NCBI RefSeq assembly: GCF_900107535.1
Contig: NZ_FNRA01000002.1
Coordinates: forward strand, 62,001-126,000
Origin: Pedobacter hartonius
GTDB taxonomy: Bacteria > Bacteroidota > Bacteroidia > Sphingobacteriales > Sphingobacteriaceae
DNA: 64,000 bases
Reading direction: 5' to 3'
Shown here: positions 55,395-64,000 of the stretch, piece after piece
How the letters are laid out: every line of letters starts with the position of its first letter
Numbering within the stretch: position 1 is the stretch's first letter
Position numbers and translations under genes: made by a program
The notes under the pieces: model-generated
Told to the model about the DNA's origin: nothing
The model's database searches: none
The model's input: the letters and a program-made list of their open reading frames with translations, nothing else

Positions 55395-56078
55395 ATGATT
55401 GCTATTGCGATAGATGATGAGCCCATAGCTTTGGATATAGTGAAATCCCATGCCTCCAAAGTTCCGTTTATAACCCTGGAAGCTGTATTTACCAATGCAT
55501 TCGAAGCAATTGCATTCTTACAGAAGAACCAGGTGGACCTGATCTTTCTGGATATTCAGATGCCGGATATCAGCGGGATTGACTTCTTGAGCAGCCTCAG
55601 CAATCCGCCCCTTGTTATTTTTACTACAGCCTATGCCGAACACGCTGTAAAAGGATTTGAGCTGAATGCACTGGATTACCTCCTCAAACCGTTCTCCCTG
55701 TCCAGATTTCTCAAAGCATGTAACAAAGCAGAAGAATTGTATAGTCTGCGCAGGAAAACGGATCATCCGGCACAGCCCGCACATTTATTTATCAAAGATG
55801 GTTATGAGCAGATTAAAGTAATTGTGGATCATATCCTCTATATTGAAGCTGCAGGCAATTACACGCTGATCCACCTGAATAACAACACTTCATTGAGCAC
55901 GAGGATGCCAATCGGTGATATGCAAATGTTGCTTCCTGCAAAAAAGTTTGTTAGAACACACCGGGCATTTATGATTTCTAAAAGTGCTGTGACTAAATTT
56001 GACAGGAACCAGATCTGGATCGGTGATAAAGTAATTCCCGTAGGGCCAGCATATGCACACTGTTTACAGGAACTATAA
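55395..56078 (+). CDS. LytTR-family response regulator
   Basis: 227 residues. Receiver domain 1 to about 118: acidic D8/D9, phospho-acceptor D53 (IFLDIQMPDISG) and K98 (YLLKPF). A LytTR DNA-binding domain follows (about 128-225; ILYIEAAGNYTLIHLNN, then KFVRTHRAFMIS). Partner of the kinase immediately upstream. Targets unknown; LytTR regulators usually bind paired short sites and often control neighbouring membrane-protein genes. Confidence 0.95.
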   Translation: MIAIAIDDEPIALDIVKSHASKVPFITLEAVFTNAFEAIAFLQKNQVDLIFLDIQMPDISGIDFLSSLSNPPLVIFTTAYAEHAVKGFELNALDYLLKPFSLSRFLKACNKAEELYSLRRKTDHPAQPAHLFIKDGYEQIKVIVDHILYIEAAGNYTLIHLNNNTSLSTRMPIGDMQMLLPAKKFVRTHRAFMISKSAVTKFDRNQIWIGDKVIPVGPAYAHCLQEL

Positions 56079-56340
56079 ACCAAATATTACCTATAACTAT
56101 ACCCATCCTTCCCCCAACATAAAAAATAACCAATTTTAACTGCGTTTATCAGAAGTTAAATACTTTTAACAACAAGAAAAATCGATATTATTATTCCCTC
56201 AAGCTCTAAAAAATATTTTGTTCCGGAAAAATAACCCGTTAATATATGTAGCACGAACTATTTTATGAGTATTATTGTCATATGTTTCTAACCTCGGTTA
56301 AAACATACGGTTTTTACTTAACAGGCAATATTATCGACAT

Positions 56341-59300
56341 ATGTGGAGATTTACATTTAGACAACAGGTATTAACAGGATTTACGCTTTCGCTGTTGTTC
56401 GTCCTCATCTCTGCCATCACCTCCTATATCAGCATCCAGTCGATGAATGCTGATTCTTCTTGGGAAAGCCATACTTACGAAGTAATTGACCATGCCCAGA
56501 ATCTGGAGGTGAAATTACTGAACACTGAAACCGGTCTGAGGGGATATATTTTAACACAGCGCCCGGAATACCTGGAGCCCTACAATAAAAATGTCAATAA
56601 AATACAACCCCTGATCAGGGATCTTCAGCGGCTCACAACGGACAACCCGGAACAGCAGGAAAGACTGGACTCGCTAGAGTTCTATTCCACACAGAAACTC
56701 CGGGATATGCAGGAAATCCTCCGGGCGAATGCTACCGCCGGACAGGAGGCGTCCGTTAAAAAGACCCTGACAGATAAAGGAAAGCTTTACAAAGACAATA
56801 TGCTCAGGGTAAACAACCAGGTCATAAAAGCGGAAAACAAACTGCTGGCGATAAGGAAAGAGAAAAGAATTGAAAGCGGGTTGAGATCCACTATCATTGT
56901 GGTAACCAGTTCACTGATTATTTTAGGCCTGATCCTATATCTTTCCAGCTTTATCAAAAGAACTTTCAATCAGCTGAAATCAACAGAAATACGGATCAGG
57001 GAGAACAATGAGCAGCTGGTAAAAATTTCTGACGAAAACGAGCAGAAGAACTGGATGCTTTCCGGCGCCTCTGTAGTGAATGAATCACTGCGGGGAGAAC
57101 AGGAACTGGATGAGCTTTGCACCCATGTAATTACAGATATGTGTAATTATGTAAAAGCACCTCTGGGAGCCATGTACCTCTTCAATCCGAAAACAAAAAA
57201 ACTGGAGCTGAAAGGTGCATATGCATTTGAAATAAAAAAAGGCAAAGACACGGATATTTCTCTTTCTGAAGGTCTTGTAGGCCAGGTTGCCGTTGAAAAA
57301 CGCATCAAGCAGTTGCATAACCTGCCAGACGATTATATCAAAGTAGCTTCCGGCCTGGGCAATACCGTCCCGAAATCATTAATTGTCATGCCTGTACAGT
57401 TTGAGGATGACATTATCGCTGTGATCGAGATGGCGCTTCCGGTAGCTCCTACCCCGCTTCAGGTAAACTTCTTTGAGAGGATCACCACGAACATCGGCAT
57501 AGCCATAAACCGTACCCAGGAGAGGGAGAAACTGCGCGATCTCTTCCTTCAGACCCAGCAGCAGGCTGAAGAACTGGAAAGCCAGCAGGAGGAATTGCGC
57601 ACCACTAATGAAGAGCTGATCCATAAATCAGAGGAGCTGCAGGCTTCAGAAGAAGAGCTGAGAGTACAGCAGGAGGAGCTGCGCGAGACCAATGCAGAAC
57701 TGGAAGAAAAAGCCGGCCAGCTGGAAGAACGCAATATCCTGGTAAACGAAGCCCGGGAAGCGATGAGCTTAAAGGCCAAAGAACTGGAGGTATCCAGTAA
57801 GTATAAGTCGGAGTTCCTGGCAAATATGAGCCACGAGTTACGTACACCGCTCAATAGTATACTGATCCTGGCCAGGATCTTAAAGGAAAACAGACCCGAG
57901 AACCTGAATGAAGAACAGCTGAAATATGCCGGGGTGATCCACAATGCAGGAAATGACCTGCTTACCTTAATTAACGATATCCTGGACCTGTCGAAAATTG
58001 AATCCGGTAAAATAGACCTTGATATTGAGCCGGTCAGGCCTCAGGAGATCCGCCAAAACATGGAGTCGCTGTTTACAGAAATTGCGAAAAGCAGGAAGAT
58101 AAGCTTTAAAACTACTTTAGGTACCGATGTACCGGAAAAAATGATGACCGATCTGCCTAAAGCAGAACAGATCGTGAAAAACTTGTTGTCCAACGCCTTT
58201 AAATTCACTCCTGAGTTCGGGGAGATCAGCCTGGAGATCGGCAGCGCTGCACCGGATATTCAATATTACTCAGACCAGCTGAGGAACAGCAGCCAGCAGA
58301 TACTTTTCTTCAGTGTGAAAGATTCCGGGATCGGGATACCGGCAGATAAGCAGAAGCTGATATTTGAAGCCTTCAAACAGGCCGATGGTACAACCAGCAG
58401 AAAATACGGAGGTACAGGCCTGGGTCTGTCTATCAGTAAAGAACTTGCCAACATACTGGGTGGAGAGATCCAGGTGGAAAGTGAACCTGAACAGGGCAGC
58501 TGTTTTACGCTTTACCTTCCTGTAACGAATATTGAAGGCAGTTTAACCCAGGAACAGGCGGCAAATATCCATCCGGAACCAATAGTTGTACCGCTGATCC
58601 CCGAACCTCTTCTTATTCCCCTGAACAAAAACGGAAAGCAGACGCTGCTGATCGTAGAAGATGACCTTACATTTGCCGATGTACTGAAAGACTATGCCAT
58701 AGAAAAAGGGTTCAGCCCGATTCTTGCCCATAGCGGTGATATAGGACTGCAAATGGCTGCCGATAAATTGCCTGATGCGATCATTCTTGATATTATGCTG
58801 CCCGTTATGGATGGATGGAGCATTCTGAAACGCCTCAAGGCAAACCCGCAAACCAAACATATACCGGTTCATATGATGTCTGCCGGTGAAATAAAAGGTG
58901 AACGCGCGCTGAAAGAAGGTGCTATAGGTTTCCTGAGAAAACCTGTCGAAAAGGACGAGCTTGATCAGGCATTTGCTATACTCAACTCCGGCAACATTGC
59001 CTATGACTTTCAAACAGTACTGGTAGTGGAAGACCACGAGCTGCAGAGCCTGGCAGTAAAAGAGCAGCTGGCGGGAAAAGGGATTGAAGTGGCACAGGCC
59101 TTTACAGGGCAGGAAGCACTGGACCTGCTCAGTGAACGTACTTTCGACTGTATCATCCTGGATTTAAATCTGCCTGATATTTCGGGCTTTGACCTGCTGG
59201 ACAAGATCAAGACACAGGAAAAATTCGTACATGTACCTGTAATCATCAATACTGCTATGGAACTTGATCAGGATAAGATTGCCCATATCATGAAGTATTC

Positions 59301-59823
59301 TGAAGCTATGGTACTGAAATCGAACAAGTCGAACGACAGGCTGATCGATGAAGTGAGCCTGTTTATGAATAAACTGAAAAAACAGGACCCCTTTAAGAAC
59401 GTCGCTGCAGGAAATTCAAAGCCCAAAACAGTCTCTACGATTGAGAAAGTTTTAAAAGATAAAACCATCATGATTACTGATGATGACATGAGAAATATTT
59501 TCGCATTATCAAGTGCACTGCAGGTTTATGACATCAATATCGTGATTGCCAATAATGGCAGGCAGGCGCTGGACAAACTGGAAGAAAGGAAAGATATAGA
59601 CCTTGTGCTGATGGATATCATGATGCCGGAGATGGATGGTTATGAAGCGATGAAGCTGATCCGCCAGCAAAAGGAATATAAAAAATTACCAATTATCGCC
59701 TTAACAGCCAAGGCGATGAAGAATGACCGTGAAAAGTGCATCGAGGCGGGTGCAAACGATTATATCGCTAAACCGGTAGACATCGACCAGCTGCTCTCCA
59801 TGTTAAGGGTTTGGCTAAGTTAG
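56341..59823 (+). CDS. Hybrid histidine kinase, CHASE3-GAF-HisKA-HATPase-REC-REC-REC
   Basis: 1160 residues. Order: membrane span (about 9-31), CHASE3 sensor (about 38-180, NTETGLRGYIL near 61-71), span (about 183-203), GAF (about 245-395), long Glu-rich coiled coil (about 400-490, EEL heptads), HisKA with H498 (FLANMSHELRTPLNS), HATPase (GIGIP, GGTGLGLS), then three receivers with phospho-acceptor Asp at D817, D941 and D1092. The first receivers are more divergent than the last. First gene of a kinase-cheR-kinase operon; the 262-base gap upstream is AT-rich, with no clear promoter. Confidence 0.95.
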   Translation: MWRFTFRQQVLTGFTLSLLFVLISAITSYISIQSMNADSSWESHTYEVIDHAQNLEVKLLNTETGLRGYILTQRPEYLEPYNKNVNKIQPLIRDLQRLTTDNPEQQERLDSLEFYSTQKLRDMQEILRANATAGQEASVKKTLTDKGKLYKDNMLRVNNQVIKAENKLLAIRKEKRIESGLRSTIIVVTSSLIILGLILYLSSFIKRTFNQLKSTEIRIRENNEQLVKISDENEQKNWMLSGASVVNESLRGEQELDELCTHVITDMCNYVKAPLGAMYLFNPKTKKLELKGAYAFEIKKGKDTDISLSEGLVGQVAVEKRIKQLHNLPDDYIKVASGLGNTVPKSLIVMPVQFEDDIIAVIEMALPVAPTPLQVNFFERITTNIGIAINRTQEREKLRDLFLQTQQQAEELESQQEELRTTNEELIHKSEELQASEEELRVQQEELRETNAELEEKAGQLEERNILVNEAREAMSLKAKELEVSSKYKSEFLANMSHELRTPLNSILILARILKENRPENLNEEQLKYAGVIHNAGNDLLTLINDILDLSKIESGKIDLDIEPVRPQEIRQNMESLFTEIAKSRKISFKTTLGTDVPEKMMTDLPKAEQIVKNLLSNAFKFTPEFGEISLEIGSAAPDIQYYSDQLRNSSQQILFFSVKDSGIGIPADKQKLIFEAFKQADGTTSRKYGGTGLGLSISKELANILGGEIQVESEPEQGSCFTLYLPVTNIEGSLTQEQAANIHPEPIVVPLIPEPLLIPLNKNGKQTLLIVEDDLTFADVLKDYAIEKGFSPILAHSGDIGLQMAADKLPDAIILDIMLPVMDGWSILKRLKANPQTKHIPVHMMSAGEIKGERALKEGAIGFLRKPVEKDELDQAFAILNSGNIAYDFQTVLVVEDHELQSLAVKEQLAGKGIEVAQAFTGQEALDLLSERTFDCIILDLNLPDISGFDLLDKIKTQEKFVHVPVIINTAMELDQDKIAHIMKYSEAMVLKSNKSNDRLIDEVSLFMNKLKKQDPFKNVAAGNSKPKTVSTIEKVLKDKTIMITDDDMRNIFALSSALQVYDINIVIANNGRQALDKLEERKDIDLVLMDIMMPEMDGYEAMKLIRQQKEYKKLPIIALTAKAMKNDREKCIEAGANDYIAKPVDIDQLLSMLRVWLS

Positions 59824-59824
59824 T

Positions 59825-60667
59825 ATGGGCAACAAAATATCAGATCAAAATACACAGGAGCTGCTTAGCTATGAACAACTGAAAAGCTTAACAGCTTTCA
59901 TCAGAAATGTGCATGGCTTCGATTTCAGCGATTATTCTGCAGCTTCCCTCAAAAGAAGGGTCACCAGGATTATGCAATTGCAAAAACTGAGCCTGTTTGA
60001 TTTACGCACCCTGCTCACAAATGACCTGGAGTACTTTGAATCATTTTTGATGGAAGTGACAGTAAATGTGACTGAGATGTTCAGGGACCCGCTGTTTTAC
60101 AAGTCTTTGATCACCAATATTATTCCCTATCTGCAATCTTACCAGCGGATAAAGGTTTGGAATGCGGGATGCTCAACCGGCGAGGAACTCTATTCATTTG
60201 CAATACTTTTTGCCGAAGAAGGATTATATAACAGGAGCTTTTTTTACGGTACGGACATCAATGCCGATGTTTTGGAATTTTCCAAAAATGGTATTTACGA
60301 TTTGCAGAAAATGAAGCAATATTCTGAGAATTACCAGCAAACTGGTGCACTTCATACCTTATCTGATTATTACTCGGCACGTTATGGTGCTGCATCAATG
60401 AATCATTCTTTAAAAAAGAACATCCTGTTTTCAGCCCATAACCTGGCGTCGGATGGCGTGTTCAATGAGTTTCAGCTGATTTCCTGCCGTAATGTGTTGA
60501 TCTATTTTAACACTGCCTTACAGGAGAGGGTCATAGACCTTTTTTATAACAGCCTGGCAAACTTCGGCTTCCTTTGCCTGGGTTCTAAAGAAACGCTTAG
60601 AAGCTCCGAGATCGGGCGCTTCAGGATCATCGATCAAAAAAATAACATATATCAAAAAATAGCATAA
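59825..60667 (+). CDS. CheR-type protein-glutamate methyltransferase
   Basis: 280 residues. N-terminal helical CheR_N part, then SAM-binding domain with NVTEMFRDP (81-89), AGCSTGEE (114-121) and CRNVLIYF (221-228), all typical of CheR. It starts one base after the hybrid kinase stop and 32 bases before another kinase gene. There are no chemoreceptor, cheA, cheW or cheB genes in the window, so a chemotaxis role is unlikely. In such clusters CheR probably modifies a kinase or coiled-coil partner (inference). Confidence 0.93.
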   Translation: MGNKISDQNTQELLSYEQLKSLTAFIRNVHGFDFSDYSAASLKRRVTRIMQLQKLSLFDLRTLLTNDLEYFESFLMEVTVNVTEMFRDPLFYKSLITNIIPYLQSYQRIKVWNAGCSTGEELYSFAILFAEEGLYNRSFFYGTDINADVLEFSKNGIYDLQKMKQYSENYQQTGALHTLSDYYSARYGAASMNHSLKKNILFSAHNLASDGVFNEFQLISCRNVLIYFNTALQERVIDLFYNSLANFGFLCLGSKETLRSSEIGRFRIIDQKNNIYQKIA

Positions 60668-60699
60668 GACTTACCCGATTAGGAAGCCCACAAAGAACT

Positions 60700-62301
60700 A
60701 TGGAAAAGATCAATATTCTCATTGTAGATGACAGACCCGAAAATATTATCGCACTGGAGGCTTTATTGGAACGGGCCGATGTAAACCTAATCTCCACTAC
60801 CCTGCCCAACGAGGCCCTTCGCCTGGCATGGGAAATGGATATTGCCATCGCCCTGGTTGACGTTCAAATGCCCGAAATGGACGGCTTTGAACTGGTAGAG
60901 ATCTTAAAAAGCAACCCCAGGACAAAAAATATCCTGGTGATATTTGTTACCGCGATTTCCACCGATGCAAAATATGCCGTAAAGGGCCTGAATGCCGGTG
61001 CAGTGGATTACCTGTATAAACCGCTGAACCCATATGTGACCTCTGCCAAGGTAGATTCCTTTATACAGTTCGTTCGCACGCAGCGCGACATCGTAAAGAA
61101 GAACAAGGAACTTGAATCGTATCAGAAAGAACTGATCAAAGCAAAGGACCAGGCCGAACAGGGACGGAAAATAAAAGAGAACTTCCTGGCAAATATGAGC
61201 CATGAGATCCGCACACCCATTAACGGTATTATCGGGATTACCAATTTACTGGAGAAAACAGACTTAACTGCTGACCAGCGGGAGATGATAGAATTATTGG
61301 AGATCTCCTCAAACTCGCTGCTCGGGGTGATCAACGATATCCTGGACCTGTCGAAAATCGAAGCAGGGAAGTTCAGGATCAACAGGGCTGCCACAGATTT
61401 AGTAATGACCTGCCATGCGGTGATCAACCTGCTCCGGATAAGGGCAAAAGAAAAAAACCTTGAACTCATCACTGCATATGATGAAGATCTGCCTAAAACG
61501 ATCCTTGCAGATTCCCTGCGGCTGAATCAGATCCTGATGAACCTGATTGGCAATGCCATCAAATTTACCAGCACCGGCAGCGTAACGCTGAAAGTAGAAA
61601 TAGCCGGCAGAAGGGACAAACAGGTACAGCTGAAATTTTCTGTGACTGATACAGGCATTGGTATTCCCAAGTCTAAGATCAACAGAATATTTGAAACCTT
61701 TGAGCAGGCTGATGACAATACCACACTAAATTTCGGGGGCACCGGTCTTGGTCTGTCGATCGTGAAGAACCTGGCGCAGTTAAAAGGCGGCGAACTGACT
61801 GTAAGCAGCGAGGAAAATAAAGGAAGCGAATTCTGCTTTAGCAACTGGTATGAAGTACTGGAGAATCTTCCCGAAAATCAGAAAAGGGCGCCCGAAAAGC
61901 TGGCTGCATTCGAGAATGTAAAAATCCTGGTGGCCGAAGACAATCCTATCAATAAATTTTTAATTGTCAAAGTTTTAAAAGGCTGGAACATTGAGGCCGA
62001 CGTGGTAGAGAACGGGAAAGAAGCACTCGATAAACTCGCGGAAAACGACTATGACATTGTGCTCATGGACACGTTTATGCCCGTAATGAATGGCCTGGAG
62101 GCCACGAAACTGATCAGAGAAGGTCATATCGAAGGTAAAAAAGATATCCCCGTAATCACCTTCTCTGCTGCCGTTATGGACAATGATAAAAAAGCAGCTA
62201 AGGAGGCAGGAGCGGATGACGTACTGAGCAAGCCATTTGAACTGGGGGTCTTACATGAGAAGATCCAGCAGTATACAGGAAAAAAACCGATAGGAGGCTA
62301 A
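60700..62301 (+). CDS. Hybrid histidine kinase, REC-HisKA-HATPase-REC
   Basis: 533 residues, soluble. N-terminal receiver (about 4-122; D10, D11, phospho-acceptor D54, K107), a coiled-coil linker, HisKA with H168 (FLANMSHEIRTPINGIIG), HATPase (NLIGNAIKFT, GIGIPKSK, GGTGLGLSIV), then a C-terminal receiver (about 405-528; D457 in LMDTFMP, K511). Having receivers at both ends allows a relay from the membrane hybrid kinase upstream. The final output protein is not encoded here. It converges on pth with a 7-base gap. Confidence 0.95.
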   Translation: MEKINILIVDDRPENIIALEALLERADVNLISTTLPNEALRLAWEMDIAIALVDVQMPEMDGFELVEILKSNPRTKNILVIFVTAISTDAKYAVKGLNAGAVDYLYKPLNPYVTSAKVDSFIQFVRTQRDIVKKNKELESYQKELIKAKDQAEQGRKIKENFLANMSHEIRTPINGIIGITNLLEKTDLTADQREMIELLEISSNSLLGVINDILDLSKIEAGKFRINRAATDLVMTCHAVINLLRIRAKEKNLELITAYDEDLPKTILADSLRLNQILMNLIGNAIKFTSTGSVTLKVEIAGRRDKQVQLKFSVTDTGIGIPKSKINRIFETFEQADDNTTLNFGGTGLGLSIVKNLAQLKGGELTVSSEENKGSEFCFSNWYEVLENLPENQKRAPEKLAAFENVKILVAEDNPINKFLIVKVLKGWNIEADVVENGKEALDKLAENDYDIVLMDTFMPVMNGLEATKLIREGHIEGKKDIPVITFSAAVMDNDKKAAKEAGADDVLSKPFELGVLHEKIQQYTGKKPIGG

Positions 62302-62308
62302 GTCAGGA

Positions 62309-62869
62309 TCATTTATTAAAGGCCGTCATGGTTTGTGCCGGCCCTATCGTAACAAAACTTTTAATCAGCTCCACGCTCCGGTCAATCAATGCCGGTAATT
62401 CCGGTTGTTCTTCTTTACCGAACCTGTCAAGCACATAATCAGCCTGACGGCCTTTGGCAAAGTTGTCACTGATACCGAAGCGCAGACGCGGGTAGGCTTG
62501 CCCGCCGCAGATGGCCTCAATGCTTTTGAGCCCGTTATGCCCTGCACTGCTGCCCTGCAATTTGAGGCGCAGTTTACCCAGCGGGAGGGCCAGGTCATCT
62601 ACAATGACTAGTACGTTTTCTAATGGGATATTCAGGTCATGCATCCAGTAATTTACGGCCTTGCCGCTCAGGTTCATGAAGGTTGTAGGTTTGATCACAT
62701 GGAGCTTTCTCCCTTTAAAGGAAACTTCTGAATAATAGGCCAGCCGCAGATTGGAGAATGATCCGTCCAGTTGTCTCACCAGTTCGTCTGTGATATTAAA
62801 ACCAATATTATGTCTTGTATTGGCGTATTCCGGTCCTATATTTCCCAGGCCAACTATTAAATATTTCAT
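62309..62869 (-). CDS. pth: Peptidyl-tRNA hydrolase
   Basis: 186 residues. Frees tRNA from peptidyl-tRNA dropped by ribosomes. Catalytic His20 lies in GLGNIGPEYANTRHNIGF; N10, N66 (TFMNLSG), D91/D92 (IVDDLALP) and N112 (SAGHNGLKS) complete the site. Follows rplY on the same strand, but a terminator and a possible own promoter lie between them. Confidence 0.97.
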   Translation of the reverse strand: MKYLIVGLGNIGPEYANTRHNIGFNITDELVRQLDGSFSNLRLAYYSEVSFKGRKLHVIKPTTFMNLSGKAVNYWMHDLNIPLENVLVIVDDLALPLGKLRLKLQGSSAGHNGLKSIEAICGGQAYPRLRFGISDNFAKGRQADYVLDRFGKEEQPELPALIDRSVELIKSFVTIGPAQTMTAFNK

Positions 62870-62922
62870 CTCCTATTACTTATGATTACAGCAGAACATT
62901 GAAGCGTAGTATACTGCCGCTC

Positions 62923-62930
62923 CAAAGATA
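62923..62930 (-). promoter_or_regulatory. -7 promoter element of pth
   Basis: TATCTTTG then GAG on the minus strand, 54 bases before the ATG at 62869 and downstream of the rplY terminator. -33 not clear. Confidence 0.4.
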
Positions 62931-62972
62931 ATGGTTTCTGCCAAAACTCTCTCTGCCGAAAAGAACACGCAT

Positions 62973-63003
62973 AAAAAAACAGCACTGAATGACCAGTGCT
63001 GTT
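62973..63003 (-). terminator. Terminator after rplY
   Basis: On the minus strand AACAGCACTG and CAGTGCTGTT (arms 62994-63003 and 62978-62987) pair perfectly with a 6-base loop, followed by a T-run. Confidence 0.88.
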
Positions 63004-63027
63004 CCTGAATTGCTGACAAAGATCAGC

Positions 63028-63606
63028 TTATTTTTTACCGCCTTGTTGTTCGGCTTGTTTCAATGCTCTTGACATACCTACAGAAACGATTGTATCTTCA
63101 GGAGTGTTTGTAACTGTGTAAACACCTTCTCCAAGATCACGTACACGGAACAGGTTACCTACTTCAAGTTTAGCAATGCTTACCTCAACTACCTGTGGCA
63201 TATCTTTCGGGAAAGATCTAACACGCAGTTTACGTAGTTTCTGAACAAGTTTACCACCCATTTTAACACCTGGAGAAGTACCGGTTAATTTGATAGGGAT
63301 CTCCATAACGATTTCTTTGTCGTCAAATAACTGAAGAAAATCTACGTGTAATAATACGTCTGTTAAGGGGTGAAATTGTAACTCTTTTATGATTGCTTTG
63401 GTTTTTGTACCATTAATATCAATTTCTAAAAAGTTGGCTTCAGGAGTATAGATAGCATCCTTTAATTCAGTTATTACTACAGCAAAATGTGCTTGTTCTT
63501 TACCACCATACAATACTGCAGGAACTTTACCTTCATAGCGAAGCTCTTTAGCATCGCGTTTCCCTACGTTCTCTCTTGGAGAACCGCTAATTGCGATTGT
63601 TTTCAT
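63028..63606 (-). CDS. rplY: 50S ribosomal protein L25/general stress protein Ctc
   Basis: 192 residues, the long two-domain form (TL5/Ctc type). The N-terminal 5S rRNA-binding domain (1 to about 95; SGSPRENVGKRDAKELRYEG and ELQFHPLTDVLLHVDFLQL) is followed by a beta-rich C-terminal domain (about 96-185). Ends with a Gln/Lys tail. Downstream of prs on the same strand, a common pairing. Confidence 0.96.
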   Translation of the reverse strand: MKTIAISGSPRENVGKRDAKELRYEGKVPAVLYGGKEQAHFAVVITELKDAIYTPEANFLEIDINGTKTKAIIKELQFHPLTDVLLHVDFLQLFDDKEIVMEIPIKLTGTSPGVKMGGKLVQKLRKLRVRSFPKDMPQVVEVSIAKLEVGNLFRVRDLGEGVYTVTNTPEDTIVSVGMSRALKQAEQQGGKK

Positions 63607-63682
63607 TTGTTTTCTATTTGTTTTTTAATTGTTATTATTATCTTTATCAGAACGATACAAGGCCTGCGCCGGCTCTCGTTCC

Positions 63683-64000
63683 CTATTCTATTTTAAAAAG
63701 ATCGCTAATTGACCCGTGCTCATTTACATTGGCTATAGCCTTTGCAAACAGCTCTGCAGTACTCAGTACCCTGATCTTCGAACTTTCCTGTTTCAGTGGA
63801 ATAGAATCAGTTACGATCAGTTCCGTCAGCACCGAGTTTTCAATCGTTTCATATGCTTTACCTGATAAAACAGGATGCGTACAAACCGCTCTGACACTTT
63901 TTGCCCCTTTTTCCATGATCAGTGCTGCTGCTTTGGCCAATGTGCCTGCAGTATCACAAATATCATCGATCAGCACGATATCCATATCTGTCACGTCCCC
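63683..64000 (-). CDS. prs: Ribose-phosphate pyrophosphokinase (PRPP synthetase), C-terminal part; 5' end off the right edge
   Basis: The frame is open from the right edge. The visible 105 codons cover the C-terminal third: GDVTDMDIVLIDDICDTAGT is the PRPP-binding loop (DD-x-x-DTAGT), followed by the VCTHPVLSGKAYETIENS segment and a C-terminal ISDLFKIE. The enzyme makes PRPP from ribose-5-phosphate and ATP for nucleotide, His and Trp synthesis. An apparent GTG start at 63994 is internal, since the family continues upstream. Confidence 0.95.
   Translation of the reverse strand, partial: GDVTDMDIVLIDDICDTAGTLAKAAALIMEKGAKSVRAVCTHPVLSGKAYETIENSVLTELIVTDSIPLKQESSKIRVLSTAELFAKAIANVNEHGSISDLFKIE

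Overview
The window looks like chromosome of a Bacteroidetes bacterium of the Sphingobacteriaceae, most likely Pedobacter or a close relative. This is inferred from gene families and promoter style, not from a database match. The indicators are a SusC/SusD pair with a FecR-type anti-sigma factor and ECF sigma factor, a DUF5606 protein, a Porin_10-type porin, LytS/LytTR signalling, Bacteroidetes-type promoters (TTTG, 19-21 bases, TAnnTTTG) and almost no Shine-Dalgarno signals. No phage, transposase, CRISPR array, tRNA or rRNA gene was found.

Layout. 1-8.1 kb: the 5' part of a membrane-anchored MutS-like gene (cut by the left edge), rlmH, a 42-residue membrane peptide, cyclophilin and DUF5606, an exported protein of unknown role, and a tightly packed lpxK-pnp-porin operon. 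8.2-17.9 kb: metabolism, with pruA, a SulP anion transporter with a beta-carbonic anhydrase, a small exported protein, an OprO/P-like porin, an acyl-CoA carboxylase beta subunit, an M42 aminopeptidase and a sugar nucleotidyltransferase. 17.9-24.8 kb: a glycan or siderophore uptake locus with the sigma factor divergent from fecR-susC-susD. 24.9-28.2 kb: dnaK and a methyltransferase.

28.2-43.3 kb: the whole S10-spc-alpha ribosomal cluster on the minus strand (rplC to rplQ, including secY, map, infA, rpmJ and rpoA). A second minus-strand str operon (rpsL-rpsG-fusA-rpsJ) lies at 45.5-48.9 kb. Between rpsJ and rplC sits an island with a strong rpsJ terminator, a secreted metallopeptidase, a membrane coiled-coil protein and about 470 bases of unassigned DNA. 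I read a consensus promoter ahead of rplC, another ahead of rpsL, and an apparent internal promoter ahead of rplO. Several gaps in the cluster hold hairpins that may be autoregulatory leaders.

49.0-53.7 kb: a VF530 protein, a DUF2027 protein lacking an Smr domain, an M1-family peptidase with a carboxypeptidase-regulatory-domain partner, and a Spx/ArsC-like protein. The gap between the first two genes holds the oddest feature of the window, a 194-bp imperfect palindrome built on an 11-bp period. 53.9-62.3 kb: signalling genes, a LytS/LytTR pair and then a hybrid kinase-CheR-hybrid kinase operon. 62.3-64 kb: pth, rplY and the 3' part of prs (cut by the right edge).

Most of the window is housekeeping DNA. 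I found no convincing new enzymatic system; the best leads are non-coding: the 11-bp-phased palindrome, the unassigned GC-rich stretch beside rplC, a 39-bp palindrome spanning the promoter and start codon of the M42 gene, and regulatory structures inside the ribosomal cluster.
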